The notes: generated by a model from the letters alone, not told the origin. A stretch of DNA of 64,000 nucleotides from an uncultured Pelagibacteraceae bacterium (GCA_902582105.1 CACHQT010000002.1:1-64000), one strand, 5' to 3'. Positions 1 through 9,354 are shown, numbered from the stretch's first letter. Translations and numbers: made by a program.

Positions 1-1673
1 AATCTTTTTAACTTTAATGTTGGTGTTAACATTCCATTTTCAATTGAAAATTTTTCATTAATTGTAAAATATTTTTTAATATTTTCAATTTTAGATATTT
101 TACTATTTATTTTTTTAATTTCTAGTTTGATTTCTTCGTCTGTCGAAGACTTTTTTTCATCATTAAGAACTAATAACGCAACAAGATACGGTTTATTGTC
201 TCCATAAACAATTGCTTGATCAATTATCTCCGAATTTACTAATTCATTTTCAATTTTTAATGGCGAAATATTATCTCCACCAGGTGTAATTAAAATATCT
301 TTCTTTCTATCAGTTATTTTTAAATAATTTTTTTCAAAAACTCCTATATCTCCTGTATGAAGCCAACCATCTTTTAAAACTTTGTCTGTTTCTTCTTTGT
401 TGTTCCAGTAGCCGAGCATAACATTTTCACCCTTTACTAGGATTTCCCCATCCTCAGCAATTTTTACTTCATTTCCTTTAAATGGAGGCCCAACTGTTTC
501 TACTCTAATGTCATAAATAGGATTACAACTCACAACTGGAGATGTTTCTGTTAGACCATATCCTTGTAGAGTAGGTAAGCCTATAGCATTTAAGAAAAAG
601 CCTACTTCCTTATCAAGAGCTCCTCCTCCTGAAACGAAGGTTTTTAGAGATCCCCCAAATTGACTCTTAATTTTTTTTCTTATAATTTTCTCTAAAATTC
701 CATCCTGGATTTTTTCAATAAGATTTAGTGGTTCTTTTTTAATTTTTTTAAGTCCGAGTTTTAGCATTTTTTGAACCAAAATTTTTTTAACTCCTGTTGT
801 TTTATTAAAATTTGCGTTAATTTTTTGATAAAGATTTTGATAAAATCTTGGAACAGCAGTCATAATTTCTGGACTACAATCATTCATATTTTTTATTAAC
901 TTCTCTATACTCTCTGCGTAAAATACTCTAGCTGCAACTGTAATTTGAACAAATTGAACTGTATGCTCATAAGAATGAGATAACGGTAGCCAAGTTAAAA
1001 ATCTTGTTTGATCTTTTTTTATTAATGGTTTTAAAATTTCAATTGCGCCTTCACAATTATTTAAAATTCCACCATGACTTAGAATAACTCCCTTTGGATT
1101 CCCCTGTGTTCCAGAGGTATAAATAATACAAGCAGGATCTTTTCTATTTATATAGATTTTGGGAATAGTGTTAACATTTTTTAAATTAGAAAATAAATTA
1201 TTTATATTTTGATATTCATTTTCGTTTACATTTTCTAACTTATCGAAAGAAAATATCTTTTTTATAAAGTCTTTACTCTTGGTTATATTCTTTACTTTGT
1301 TAAATTGTTCTGTATCTGAAACAAGAATTACTGATGGCTTACAATCATTTATAATATATTCATAATCTCTTTCGGCATATGTTGTATATGCAGGAACAGT
1401 AATTGATCCTGATAACATAACAGATAGATCAGAAATAAACCATTCTGGTCTGTTTTCAGAAATTAATAAGCATCTGTCGCCTTTATTTGTAAATTTCTTT
1501 AATTCTTCTGATAATTTTTTAATTAAATTAATTGTTTCTTGCCAATTATAATTTTTTTTTGGTTCCTTAAGAGAAGATAATAATATTTTATTCTTATCTG
1601 ATTGATTTTCATATTGTTTAAAAAATAATTCAACTAAGTTATTAATTTTATTAATTTCTAAAGTTTTCATCAT
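1..1673 (-). CDS. Long-chain acyl-CoA synthetase (AMP-binding), 3' end outside window
   Basis: AMP-forming ligase that activates long-chain fatty acids to acyl-CoA. Translating leftward from the ATG at 1671-1673 (a second ATG follows at once at 1670) gives about 557 residues without a stop. In order it shows the adenylate-forming P-loop YTSGTQGNPKG, the GYGLTETSP motif, GWLHTGDIG and the hinge ITDRKKDILITPGG. It still reads LKLKR at the window edge, which resembles the tail of FadD15/FAA-type ligases, so only a few residues are probably missing. The upstream neighbour is tRNA-Leu on the same strand. The family is clear; the chain-length preference cannot be read from sequence. Confidence 0.9.
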   Translation of the reverse strand, partial: MMKTLEINKINNLVELFFKQYENQSDKNKILLSSLKEPKKNYNWQETINLIKKLSEELKKFTNKGDRCLLISENRPEWFISDLSVMLSGSITVPAYTTYAERDYEYIINDCKPSVILVSDTEQFNKVKNITKSKDFIKKIFSFDKLENVNENEYQNINNLFSNLKNVNTIPKIYINRKDPACIIYTSGTQGNPKGVILSHGGILNNCEGAIEILKPLIKKDQTRFLTWLPLSHSYEHTVQFVQITVAARVFYAESIEKLIKNMNDCSPEIMTAVPRFYQNLYQKINANFNKTTGVKKILVQKMLKLGLKKIKKEPLNLIEKIQDGILEKIIRKKIKSQFGGSLKTFVSGGGALDKEVGFFLNAIGLPTLQGYGLTETSPVVSCNPIYDIRVETVGPPFKGNEVKIAEDGEILVKGENVMLGYWNNKEETDKVLKDGWLHTGDIGVFEKNYLKITDRKKDILITPGGDNISPLKIENELVNSEIIDQAIVYGDNKPYLVALLVLNDEKKSSTDEEIKLEIKKINSKISKIENIKKYFTINEKFSIENGMLTPTLKLKR

Positions 1674-1687
1674 TTTTGCTCATAATT

Positions 1688-1772
1688 TGGTGGGCGAAGA
1701 GAGAATCGAACTCTCACTTCTTGCGAAACACGATTTTGAGTCGTGCGCGTCTACCAGTTCCGCCATTCGCCC
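1688..1772 (-). tRNA. tRNA-Leu (anticodon CAA)
   Basis: The reverse complement folds as a class II tRNA. The acceptor arm GGGCGAA pairs with TTCGCCC, and the D-arm region is TGGCGGAACTGGTAGACGC. The anticodon stem CACGA/TCGTG carries the loop CTCAAAA, so the anticodon is CAA (reads UUG). A long variable arm follows, then a T-arm with GTTCGATTC. The discriminator is A at 1691 and CCA is encoded at 1688-1690. Confidence 0.96.
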
Positions 1773-1840
1773 TTAATTTCCATAAATTATTATTATAAAT
1801 TTAAATAGTATAAGAACTCAATTTGTATTAAAACCAAAAA

Positions 1841-2449
1841 ATGTTTAAAGAATTATACTATAAATCTTTAAAATTGGCGGCACACAAAAGTTCAAAGTTT
1901 TTTTTAGGTCTAATTTCATTTATAGAAAGTTTTATTTTTCCAATCCCGCCAGATGTCTTAATTATTCCTATGACTATTGCAAAACGTAAGCAATGGTTAA
2001 AAATTGCGTTAATTGCAACTGTATGTTCAGTCCTAGGCGCATGCTTGGGTTATTTTATAGGCTATGTTTTTTTTAACGAAATAGGAATTAAAATATTTGA
2101 ACTTTATAATGTAGATAATACATCTTTTTTAAAAAACAAAGTATCTACCGAAGGTGGAGTTATTGCCTGGATGACATTATTAGCAATTGCTGGATTTACA
2201 CCAGTACCTTTTAAGTTATTAACAATTACAAGCGGATTCGTACACTTTAATTTTTTATATTTTATTATTATCTCTTTTATAACTAGAGGTTCGAGATTTT
2301 TTATAATTGCCTTTTTGATAGGAAATTTTGGACCAGCAATGAAAAAAATTATTGAAAAAAAATTACTTTTAGTATCGGTGATTATATCGATAATTTTAAT
2401 AATATTTGCTTATTTCGTTTATAATTTTCTGATAAAATTTACTAGTTAA
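1841..2449 (+). CDS. DedA/VTT-type membrane protein, YqaA-like
   Basis: Polytopic inner-membrane protein of 202 aa, of the size and pattern of YqaA-like members of the DedA (VTT/SNARE-associated) superfamily. Hydrophobic segments lie near residues 20-45, 53-78, 107-130, 135-160 and 175-197. Family-like motifs are FPIPPDVL (33-40), a re-entrant-like FTPVPFK (119-125) and an RGSRF segment (149-153). Larger DedA proteins are linked to lipid carrier flipping and membrane homeostasis, but the role of the short YqaA type is not settled. dsbB follows after 3 bp, so the two are probably cotranscribed. It starts at ATG with no obvious Shine-Dalgarno. Confidence 0.82.
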   Translation: MFKELYYKSLKLAAHKSSKFFLGLISFIESFIFPIPPDVLIIPMTIAKRKQWLKIALIATVCSVLGACLGYFIGYVFFNEIGIKIFELYNVDNTSFLKNKVSTEGGVIAWMTLLAIAGFTPVPFKLLTITSGFVHFNFLYFIIISFITRGSRFFIIAFLIGNFGPAMKKIIEKKLLLVSVIISIILIIFAYFVYNFLIKFTS

Positions 2450-2452
2450 ATT

Positions 2453-2938
2453 ATGGATCTAAACTTTAGTTTAAAAAAATATTTTTTATTTATTTTCTTT
2501 ATAAGTATATTTTCATTGCTAAGTGCCATATACATTGAATTTGCATTAAATCAAAAGCCTTGCAAGCTTTGCTTATATCAAAGAGTGCCATACATTATTG
2601 CTATTTTTATTTGTTTCCTAGGATTTGCTTCGGAAAAAAAAATTAATTGGCTATATTTTTTGGCTACAATATTTATTCTAAGTTCTTTTTTGTCAGGATA
2701 TCACGTAGGCATAGAAAATAATATTTTTAGTGAATTTTCTGGATGTTCAAATGCTAATATAGACCTAATTGATAAGACTGATATTATTAAATCTTTAAAT
2801 AACAACCTGCCAAGTTGTAAAGAAATAAATTTTAGAATATTTGGCTTTTCTCTTGCGACTATAAATTTATTTATTTCAATATTTATTAGTCTATATACTG
2901 TTAAATTAATAAAAAATGAAAAAAACAGATCCAATTAA
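2453..2938 (+). CDS. dsbB: Disulfide bond formation protein B
   Basis: Inner-membrane quinone oxidoreductase that re-oxidises periplasmic DsbA. The 161-aa protein has four hydrophobic segments. The first periplasmic Cys pair is C37-x2-C40 in KPCKLCLYQR, the DsbB hallmark, and the second loop has C98 and C122. Length fits the family (about 160-180 aa). The 3' end overlaps coq7 by 23 nt in another frame, which suggests translational coupling to a quinone-biosynthesis gene; DsbB passes electrons to quinone. A 77-residue reading frame on the opposite strand is a shadow. Confidence 0.93.
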   Translation: MDLNFSLKKYFLFIFFISIFSLLSAIYIEFALNQKPCKLCLYQRVPYIIAIFICFLGFASEKKINWLYFLATIFILSSFLSGYHVGIENNIFSEFSGCSNANIDLIDKTDIIKSLNNNLPSCKEINFRIFGFSLATINLFISIFISLYTVKLIKNEKNRSN

Positions 2939-3449
2939 AGTTAAAGAATTTATAAGAGTAGACCATGCGGGTGAACGTGGGGCAATTAAAATATATGAAG
3001 GTCAGTTACTAGCTTTAAACACTTTTATTAAAGATGAAAACTTAAAAAAAATAATAGAGGAAATGAAAGTGCATGAAAAGGAGCATTGTGATTACTTTGA
3101 AAATGAGATTAAAAAAAGAAATATTAGACCTACTAAAATGTTACCTTTGTGGGATCTTCTAGGAGTCGGGCTGGGTTTTGGGTCTACTATACTTGGAAAA
3201 AAAGCAGCAATGTTATGCACAGCATCAGTTGAGGAAGTTATTGATAAACACTATTTAAATCAGTTAAATCAATTGGAAACAGATGAAAAAGAGCTAAAAG
3301 AAAAAATTAAAAAGTTTAGAGAAGATGAAATCCATCATAAAAATATAGCATATGAAAAAGGAGCAACAAAAAAAGGTATTTATTTTTTACTAGATAGAGC
3401 TATTAAAACTGGCTCAAAAATTGCAATTAGTATTTCAGAAAAAATATAA
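2916..3449 (+). CDS. coq7: 3-demethoxyubiquinol 3-hydroxylase (Coq7 family)
   Basis: Di-iron monooxygenase catalysing the penultimate hydroxylation in ubiquinone biosynthesis, at the inner membrane. The 177-aa protein starts with the family signature FIRVDHAGERGAIKIY (E20 is a metal ligand). It also shows the EKEH element near residue 53, ASVEEVIDKHY in the middle and EDEIHHKNIAYEKGA near the C-terminus, which together supply the expected Glu/His di-iron ligands. The start lies inside dsbB (23-nt overlap). The stop codon directly abuts the stop of the convergent HNH gene. The usual oxygen-dependent route is implied because this is the Coq7 type. Confidence 0.95.
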   Translation: MKKTDPIKVKEFIRVDHAGERGAIKIYEGQLLALNTFIKDENLKKIIEEMKVHEKEHCDYFENEIKKRNIRPTKMLPLWDLLGVGLGFGSTILGKKAAMLCTASVEEVIDKHYLNQLNQLETDEKELKEKIKKFREDEIHHKNIAYEKGATKKGIYFLLDRAIKTGSKIAISISEKI

Positions 3450-4016
3450 TTAAGGTTCTAACTCAACATCCCAATATAAATAATCCATCCAACTTTCATG
3501 CAAGAAATTTGGTGGAAAATTTTTCCCATTTTTATGTAAATCTTCAGTAGTAGGTTGAAATGGTTTATTGTTAAGTTTCATTCCTGAATGAATTAGCAAA
3601 CGTCCACCTTTTTTTACATTACAGTTTGAACATGCTGTAACAACATTATCCCAGTCAGTTTTTCCTCCTTTTGATCTAGGCAACAAGTGATCAAACGTTA
3701 ATTCATTTTTACTACCACAATATTGACAAGAAAATTTATCTCTTAAAAAAACATTAAATCTAGTAAAATTTGGATTTGACTGTGGACTTACATAACTTTT
3801 TAAAGCAATAACACTTGGCAATTTCATATAAAGAGAAGGACTCCTAATTACTCTGTCGTAATTACTTACAATCGTAACTCTATCTAAAAAAACTGATTTT
3901 ATAGAGTCTTGCCAGCTCCATAAAGATAAAGGATAATAACTTAAAGGCCTGTAATCGGCATTTAAAACTAATGCTGGGCATTTTTCTAGTGAAGCGTTTT
4001 GATCAATAAAAGTCAT
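3450..4016 (-). CDS. HNH endonuclease family protein
   Basis: A 188-aa protein with a C-terminal HNH domain. A zinc-type C97-x2-C100 is followed by TFDHLLPRSKGG (D109-H110), N124 and C129-x2-C132, the pattern of a beta-beta-alpha-metal nuclease with a structural zinc. The N-terminal 90 residues (LNADYRPLSYYPLS) match the common housekeeping HNH family that sits alone in alphaproteobacterial chromosomes. No restriction or phage partner lies nearby, so this is probably a stable core gene rather than a mobile one. The physiological substrate is unknown. It is convergent with coq7, stop against stop. Confidence 0.9.
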   Translation of the reverse strand: MTFIDQNASLEKCPALVLNADYRPLSYYPLSLWSWQDSIKSVFLDRVTIVSNYDRVIRSPSLYMKLPSVIALKSYVSPQSNPNFTRFNVFLRDKFSCQYCGSKNELTFDHLLPRSKGGKTDWDNVVTACSNCNVKKGGRLLIHSGMKLNNKPFQPTTEDLHKNGKNFPPNFLHESWMDYLYWDVELEP

Positions 4017-4088
4017 TTATAATCTTAGAGTAACTTAATTCAATTTATTTTTCAATAGAACTAAATGTTTATTAAACTTTTGTTACTC

Positions 4089-4739
4089 TTATATATTTTT
4101 TCTAATAAAATTTAACGCTAAACTAGATGCTTCAACAGGAATATTATGTCCACAACCCTTAATTAAATTTGTTTGTACATCAACATTATTTCGTAATAAA
4201 AAATCTTTTGCCTCTAATAAACTTGTAGCTGGAACAACTTCATCTATGTCTCCATGTATTAAAAGAAATTTTGTATTCGATTTTTTTCTTTTTAATAGAT
4301 CCTCTTTATTTATTATTTTTCCAGAAAAACCAACGATACAAGAATAATTTTCATTGCTAGTTAAACCTAAATTTATAGATAACATGCTTCCTTGGCTAAA
4401 ACCTGAAAGGCAAATATTTGAACAATCTAAATTAAAAGTTTTTTTAACCTCTTCTATAAATTTTAATATTTTTTTTTCAGCTTTGATAGATTGATTTAAT
4501 ATATAATCAGGATCTTCCTTTGATAAATCAAACCACTGAAAGCCCGTAGGATTTATTGAACATATTTCATGCCCATCTGGACACAAGAAAACCGTATTAG
4601 GTAAAAATCTTCTCCAATTCAAAGTTAGCATGCTTATATCTTTTCCATCTCCTCCATATCCATGAAGTAAAATTATCGCATTAGTTATAGGAAGGTTTTT
4701 TTCGGGTTTTATTACTATTGTATTAAGAGAAAACTGCAT
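4089..4739 (-). CDS. Alpha/beta hydrolase, phospholipase/carboxylesterase family
   Basis: Predicted serine esterase of the PF02230 type (216 aa, usual length). The oxyanion loop region is LLHGYGGDG (24-32), the nucleophile elbow is GFSQGS with S115, and the acid and histidine lie in HGDIDEVVPA and CGHNIP near residues 162-198. No signal peptide, so it is probably cytoplasmic. Homologues include YpfH and acyl-protein-thioesterase-like carboxylesterases; the substrate cannot be inferred. It is divergent from argH across 71 bp of AT-rich DNA that must hold both promoters. Confidence 0.88.
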   Translation of the reverse strand: MQFSLNTIVIKPEKNLPITNAIILLHGYGGDGKDISMLTLNWRRFLPNTVFLCPDGHEICSINPTGFQWFDLSKEDPDYILNQSIKAEKKILKFIEEVKKTFNLDCSNICLSGFSQGSMLSINLGLTSNENYSCIVGFSGKIINKEDLLKRKKSNTKFLLIHGDIDEVVPATSLLEAKDFLLRNNVDVQTNLIKGCGHNIPVEASSLALNFIRKNI

Positions 4740-4810
4740 AAGAATATTTATATATTTTTTAAAAATTTTAATACTAAAAATTTCATACTAAATGAGTATA
4801 GTTAAATATC

Positions 4811-6199
4811 ATGGCAAAAAATAAAAACAACCAAACAATTTGGAAAACTAGAATCCAAAAAAAAAGCTCAACTTTATTTCAAAGGATTGGTAGCTCAATA
4901 GAAATTGATAAAAATCTTTACAAACAAGATATTGAAGCATCGATGGCTCATGTTGAAATGCTTTTTAGACAAAAAATAATATCTTTTAAAATTAAAAATA
5001 AAATAATTTATGGTTTAAATAAAATCGAAAATGAAATTAAGAAAAAAAAATTTATTTTTAATCATAAATATGAAGATATTCATATAAATATTGAAAAAAG
5101 ATTATTTGAAATTATTGGAGATGACGCTGGCTATATTCACACAGCAAGATCAAGAAATGATCAAGTGATAACAGATTTTAAAATTTGGACAAGATCAACA
5201 ACTAATGAAATAAGTAAAAAATTAGATAATCTAACTAAAACTATACTGAAAATTGCAGAAAAAAATGTTCAAACAATTATGCCTGGCTTCACTCATTTAA
5301 AAAATGCTCAACCTGTTTCTTTTGCTCACTACATGATGGCTTATGTTGAAATGTTTAAAAGAGACAAATCAAGATTTAAGAATAATTTAGAAAATTTAGC
5401 TGAAAATCCTTTAGGTGCTGCAGCATTAACTGGAACATCTTTTAATATTGATAGAAATTTTACGACAAAAAAATTAGGTTTTAAAAAGCCCACAAATAAT
5501 TCTATAGATACTGTTGCTGATAGAGATTTTGTTTTAGATTTTTTATTTGCATCTGCAGTATGTTCTTTACATATATCAAGAATTGCTGAAGAACTAATAA
5601 TATGGAATTCAGATGGTTTTGGTTTAATAAATCTTTCTGATAAAGTTGTTACTGGATCATCTATAATGCCTCAAAAAAAGAATCCTGATTTATTGGAATA
5701 TCTTAGAGGAAAGTCTGGAAATTCTTTTGGAAATCTATTTGCTATGCTAACTATTTTAAAAGGATTACCTCTTTCATATTTTAAAGATTTACAAGATGAT
5801 AAAGAATTAGTTTTCGAGACCAATGAAATCCTTAAAAACTGCATTTCTATTCTTAATGAAGTTTTAAATAACTTTAGTCCCAATAAAAAGAGAATGTTAG
5901 AACTTGCTGAAACAGGTTACATTACTGCGACTGATTTAGCAGATTACCTTGTTAAAAATCATAATATGTCTTTTAGAAAAGCATATCAAGTTACGGCTAT
6001 GGTAGTTAACTTCGCTGAAAAAAAGAAAAAAAAACTACATCAATTAGATTTAAATGAATTAAAAAAAATAGAACCAACACTTACATCAGATGTAATAAAA
6101 GTTTTTGACCTAAAATACTCAGTAAACTCAAAAAAATCATTTGGCGGAACTTCTTTTGCTAATATTAAAAAAATGATAACTAAATATAAAAAAAACTAA
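4811..6199 (+). CDS. argH: Argininosuccinate lyase
   Basis: Final step of arginine biosynthesis: cleaves argininosuccinate to arginine and fumarate (cytoplasm, homotetramer). The 462-aa protein carries the fumarase/aspartase superfamily regions HTARSRNDQV (110-119), THLKNAQP (161-168) and the signature loop GSSIMPQKKNPD (282-293) with the catalytic serine. It is first in a run argH-lptM-lysA-plsC with 1-nt, overlapping and 12-nt junctions. The argH-small lipoprotein-lysA order is common in proteobacteria. Confidence 0.97.
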   Translation: MAKNKNNQTIWKTRIQKKSSTLFQRIGSSIEIDKNLYKQDIEASMAHVEMLFRQKIISFKIKNKIIYGLNKIENEIKKKKFIFNHKYEDIHINIEKRLFEIIGDDAGYIHTARSRNDQVITDFKIWTRSTTNEISKKLDNLTKTILKIAEKNVQTIMPGFTHLKNAQPVSFAHYMMAYVEMFKRDKSRFKNNLENLAENPLGAAALTGTSFNIDRNFTTKKLGFKKPTNNSIDTVADRDFVLDFLFASAVCSLHISRIAEELIIWNSDGFGLINLSDKVVTGSSIMPQKKNPDLLEYLRGKSGNSFGNLFAMLTILKGLPLSYFKDLQDDKELVFETNEILKNCISILNEVLNNFSPNKKRMLELAETGYITATDLADYLVKNHNMSFRKAYQVTAMVVNFAEKKKKKLHQLDLNELKKIEPTLTSDVIKVFDLKYSVNSKKSFGGTSFANIKKMITKYKKN

Positions 6200-6200
6200 A

Positions 6201-6317
6201 ATGAAAAAAAAAATAATGTTAATTTTTTTATGCTTACTTTTTTTGTTCTCTTGTGGCAAAAAAGGTGATCCGGAATACAATGCAAAAATAACTAGTTCTA
6301 TTAGATTAGAAATATAA
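6201..6317 (+). CDS. lptM: Small lipoprotein LptM (YifL-like), 38 aa
   Basis: A 38-codon gene between argH and lysA. It starts with a Lys-rich n-region, then a hydrophobic stretch ending in the lipobox LFSC, followed by GKKGDPEY. The CGxKG motif right after the lipidated Cys is the hallmark of LptM/YifL, the outer-membrane lipoprotein that in E. coli assists maturation of the LptDE lipopolysaccharide translocon. The position next to lysA matches the lptM-dapF or argH-lipoprotein-lysA neighbourhood in other proteobacteria. Start is 1 nt after the argH stop, and its TAA overlaps the lysA ATG. The tail is much shorter than in E. coli (67 aa). The family is assigned from motif and context. Confidence 0.8.
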   Translation: MKKKIMLIFLCLLFLFSCGKKGDPEYNAKITSSIRLEI

Positions 6318-7531
6318 TGAAATATATAAGTAAAAGTTTTTTTATTGAAGGTGTCAAAGTTAGAAATTTAGCAAAAAATTTTAAAACACCCATTTATTGT
6401 TATTCTTATAAAAAACTAAAAGAAAATATTAATAATTTTAAAAAAAACTTTAAAAGTTTAAATCCATTGGTATGTTTTGCAGTTAAAGCGAATGCTAATT
6501 TAAAACTCTTAAAAGAAATAAAAAAATTTGGTTTAGGTGCTGATGTAGTATCATTAGGTGAATTAACAAAGGCTTTAAAAGCAGGTATTAATCCAAAAAA
6601 AATTGTTTTTTCTGGTGTCGGCAAAACATCAGAAGAGTTGAGATTTGCAATTGATAAGAAAATACTTTTGATTAATGCTGAGTCAAAAAGTGAAATTTTA
6701 GAAATTGAAAAAATTGCAAGGGGAAAAAGGAGGAGCGTCAATATTGGAATAAGATTAAATCCAAATACTGATGCAAAAACATTAAGTCAAATATCAACAG
6801 GAAAAAAACAAGATAAATTTGGTGTATCTGAAAAATATTTTTTAGAGTTGGTAAAATACGTAAAAAATTCTCAATTTATAAAACTAAAATGTATAAGCGT
6901 TCACATTGGAAGCCAAATTTTAAATCACCAACCATTTGAAAAAATGTTGAAAGTTGTTGATGGAGTTATAAAAAAATCAAATTATAAATTTGAATTTATC
7001 GACTTAGGTGGAGGTATGGGAATCTCTTATAGTAAAAGGGTTAAAAACTTAAACTATAAAAAATATTTAGCTGCTATTAAGAAAATTTTAAAAAAACATA
7101 CTGCAAAAATTATTTTTGAACCAGGCAGATCAATTGTTGGAAATACCGCAATACTAGTTTCAAAGGTAATTTATATTAAACAAGGATCTAATAAGAATTT
7201 TATAATTTTAGATGCAGCAATGAATGATTTAATGAGACCTGCTTTATATGGTGCCAAACATCAAATTCTTCCAGAAAATAAAATTAAAACATCATCAAAA
7301 AAAACTTATGAATTTGTCGGTCCGATTTGTGAAAGTACAGATAGTTTCTTAACGGTTAAGAAATTTCAAAAATTAAATGAAAAAGATTTAATTATAATTT
7401 CTGATGTTGGTGCCTATGGAATGTCCTTAAGCTCAAATTATAACGTAAGATTAAAACCTGCAGAAATCTTAATTAAAGGACGTAAGATTAATATAATTAA
7501 AAAAAGACAAAAGCTAGAAGATTTGATTTAG
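6317..7531 (+). CDS. lysA: Diaminopimelate decarboxylase
   Basis: PLP-dependent fold III decarboxylase converting meso-diaminopimelate to lysine. The 404-aa protein has the PLP lysine K57 in CFAVKAN, the HIGSQI and DLGGGMG elements, the phosphate-binding EPGRSIVGN and the active-site cysteine of CESTDSF, donated across the dimer. The length is typical. It starts at an ATG overlapping the lptM stop. dapB, another enzyme of the pathway, lies at 50991. An opposite-strand frame inside is a shadow. Confidence 0.97.
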   Translation: MKYISKSFFIEGVKVRNLAKNFKTPIYCYSYKKLKENINNFKKNFKSLNPLVCFAVKANANLKLLKEIKKFGLGADVVSLGELTKALKAGINPKKIVFSGVGKTSEELRFAIDKKILLINAESKSEILEIEKIARGKRRSVNIGIRLNPNTDAKTLSQISTGKKQDKFGVSEKYFLELVKYVKNSQFIKLKCISVHIGSQILNHQPFEKMLKVVDGVIKKSNYKFEFIDLGGGMGISYSKRVKNLNYKKYLAAIKKILKKHTAKIIFEPGRSIVGNTAILVSKVIYIKQGSNKNFIILDAAMNDLMRPALYGAKHQILPENKIKTSSKKTYEFVGPICESTDSFLTVKKFQKLNEKDLIIISDVGAYGMSLSSNYNVRLKPAEILIKGRKINIIKKRQKLEDLI

Positions 7532-7543
7532 TTTTTGATTTAA

Positions 7544-8245
7544 ATGATAAGAAATTTTTTATTTTCAATTTTTTTTTATTTAGGAATTTTTTTTATTTCT
7601 ATTGTATTTTTACCTTCTTTTTTTCTACCAAAAAAAATAGTTTTGTTTGGTGGTAAACTGATGGGATACTGGACAGAAATATGTTTAAAGTTTTTTTTAT
7701 CAACAAAAATAATAATAAAAGGCAAAGAAAATTTAATTACTAATGAAAAATTTTTCATTGCTTCATCTCATCAGTCAATGTTTGAAACCTTTTTCTTGCA
7801 AACAATTTTTAATTCTCCAATTTTTATTTTGAAAAAAGAATTATTAAAAATTCCTATATTTGGTTGGTATTTAATAAAAATTGGCTCAATTTCTATTGAT
7901 CGTGGCAAAACGACAAAAGAAAATCTTAATTTTTTTGAAAAAATTTCTAACTTAATAAATAAATCAAGTAGACCTTTAATAATTTTTCCACAAGGTACAA
8001 GATTAGCACCTAATGATAGATCACAATTCAAAAAAGGTGTAAGCAGAATATACGACGAACTTAAAATAAAATGTCAACCAGTTGCAATTAACTCTGGAAA
8101 TACATGGCCAAAAAAACAAAAATTAAAACCAAATTTAACCATAACAATTTCAATTTTAAAACCAATTGAAGCTGGAATGGATAAAGAAAAATTTTTAGAA
8201 ATGTTACAAAATAAAATTTATGCTGAATTAGATATTTTAAATTAA
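7544..8245 (+). CDS. plsC: 1-acyl-sn-glycerol-3-phosphate acyltransferase
   Basis: Membrane-bound acyltransferase making phosphatidic acid from lysophosphatidic acid. The 233-aa protein has an N-terminal membrane segment (about residues 5-28). Block I is SSHQSMFET, an H-x4-E variant of the usual H-x4-D that is familiar from alphaproteobacterial PlsC proteins. Block III is FPQGTR (FPEGTR elsewhere), and VAINSGNTWP matches block IV. Downstream of lysA by 12 bp, apparently the last gene of the argH run. The stop overlaps the convergent dnaN stop by 4 nt inside TTAA. Confidence 0.92.
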   Translation: MIRNFLFSIFFYLGIFFISIVFLPSFFLPKKIVLFGGKLMGYWTEICLKFFLSTKIIIKGKENLITNEKFFIASSHQSMFETFFLQTIFNSPIFILKKELLKIPIFGWYLIKIGSISIDRGKTTKENLNFFEKISNLINKSSRPLIIFPQGTRLAPNDRSQFKKGVSRIYDELKIKCQPVAINSGNTWPKKQKLKPNLTITISILKPIEAGMDKEKFLEMLQNKIYAELDILN

Positions 8246-9354
8246 CCTTTCATAGGCATAACTACATATATGCTATCGAAATCAGATGGATCTTTAATTA
8301 AAGCTGGTGAACCAGTATCGTTAAAAAAAATTTCTATTTTTTCTCCATCTAGCTGGGAAGCAACATCAATTAGATACCTTGAGTTAAAACTTATATTCAG
8401 ATCATGATCAAATTTCACACTTAAACTCTCTTTTCCATCGCCACTATTAGTGTTGTTTACAGATAAATTTAGCACATCTTTTTCTAAATTAAATTTAACT
8501 CCATCTTTTTTATCTAAAGAAACAGACGCGACTCTGTCAACTGAGTCTAAAAATAATTTTAGATCAACTTCTAATTTTTTTTGATTATTTTTTGGTATAA
8601 CTTGAACATAATTAGGGAATTTTCCATCAATAAGTTTTGAAATTAACATGCTATCTTTTAATTCAAACTTAATCTTTGACTTAATATTAGATATTTTAAC
8701 CACACCATCATATTCTTCAAGTAGCGAACATAGTTGAAAAATTGTTTTTTTTGGCAAAATAATTGGATCAAAATTAACTTTTTCAGGTAGTCGAAGTTTT
8801 GATATCGACATTCTATGACTGTCAGTTGCTGCAGCAGTCAAAAAAACTTTTTCCTCTAACTGTGTTTGATGCAAATAAATTCCACTTAAATAATGTCTAG
8901 TTTCATCATTGGAAACTGAAAATTTACATTTATTTAATAGTTTTAAAAATTGTTTTGAATTTATAGAAAATTCATTTTGATTAAAATTTTCTTCAGTTAC
9001 TGGAAATTCTGAAGGTCCAATACAATTAAGATTAAAAACTGATTTTTCTGACTCAACATGTAATCTGTTTTCCCCACTTAATGACAAATTAATCTTTTTG
9101 CCAGAAGAAAATTTTCTTACAATATCATACATTATTGATGCTGTTGTTGTGGTTTTTCCCTCTTCGAGAATTTCAACATCATTGATTTGGTGAATAAAAA
9201 TTAAATCCAAATCAGTTGCGGTAATTGTAAGTTTTGAGTTACCAACTTCTAACAAAATATTTGATAAAATCGGTAGAGTACTTCTTTTTTCTATTACTCC
9301 CTGACAGTAATTTAGAGATTTTTGTAAGTCTTGTTGGTTAACATTAAATTTCAT
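8242..9354 (-). CDS. dnaN: DNA polymerase III sliding clamp (beta subunit)
   Basis: Ring-shaped processivity clamp (370 aa, three clamp folds per protomer). The N-terminus MKFNVNQQDLQKSLNYCQGVIEKR and the C-terminal tail YVVMPMKG (a typical beta-clamp ending is MPMR) are diagnostic. The start codon lies inside dnaA's end (11-nt overlap), giving the classical dnaA-dnaN order. recF does not follow; the next gene is plsC on the other strand. Nothing unusual was seen in length or motifs. Confidence 0.97.
   Translation of the reverse strand: MKFNVNQQDLQKSLNYCQGVIEKRSTLPILSNILLEVGNSKLTITATDLDLIFIHQINDVEILEEGKTTTTASIMYDIVRKFSSGKKINLSLSGENRLHVESEKSVFNLNCIGPSEFPVTEENFNQNEFSINSKQFLKLLNKCKFSVSNDETRHYLSGIYLHQTQLEEKVFLTAAATDSHRMSISKLRLPEKVNFDPIILPKKTIFQLCSLLEEYDGVVKISNIKSKIKFELKDSMLISKLIDGKFPNYVQVIPKNNQKKLEVDLKLFLDSVDRVASVSLDKKDGVKFNLEKDVLNLSVNNTNSGDGKESLSVKFDHDLNISFNSRYLIDVASQLDGEKIEIFFNDTGSPALIKDPSDFDSIYVVMPMKG

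Noticed and set aside
3450..4016. HNH gene as sign of a phage, intron or restriction island
   Set aside because: The family is a chromosomal housekeeping type, composition matches neighbours and no mobile partner is near.
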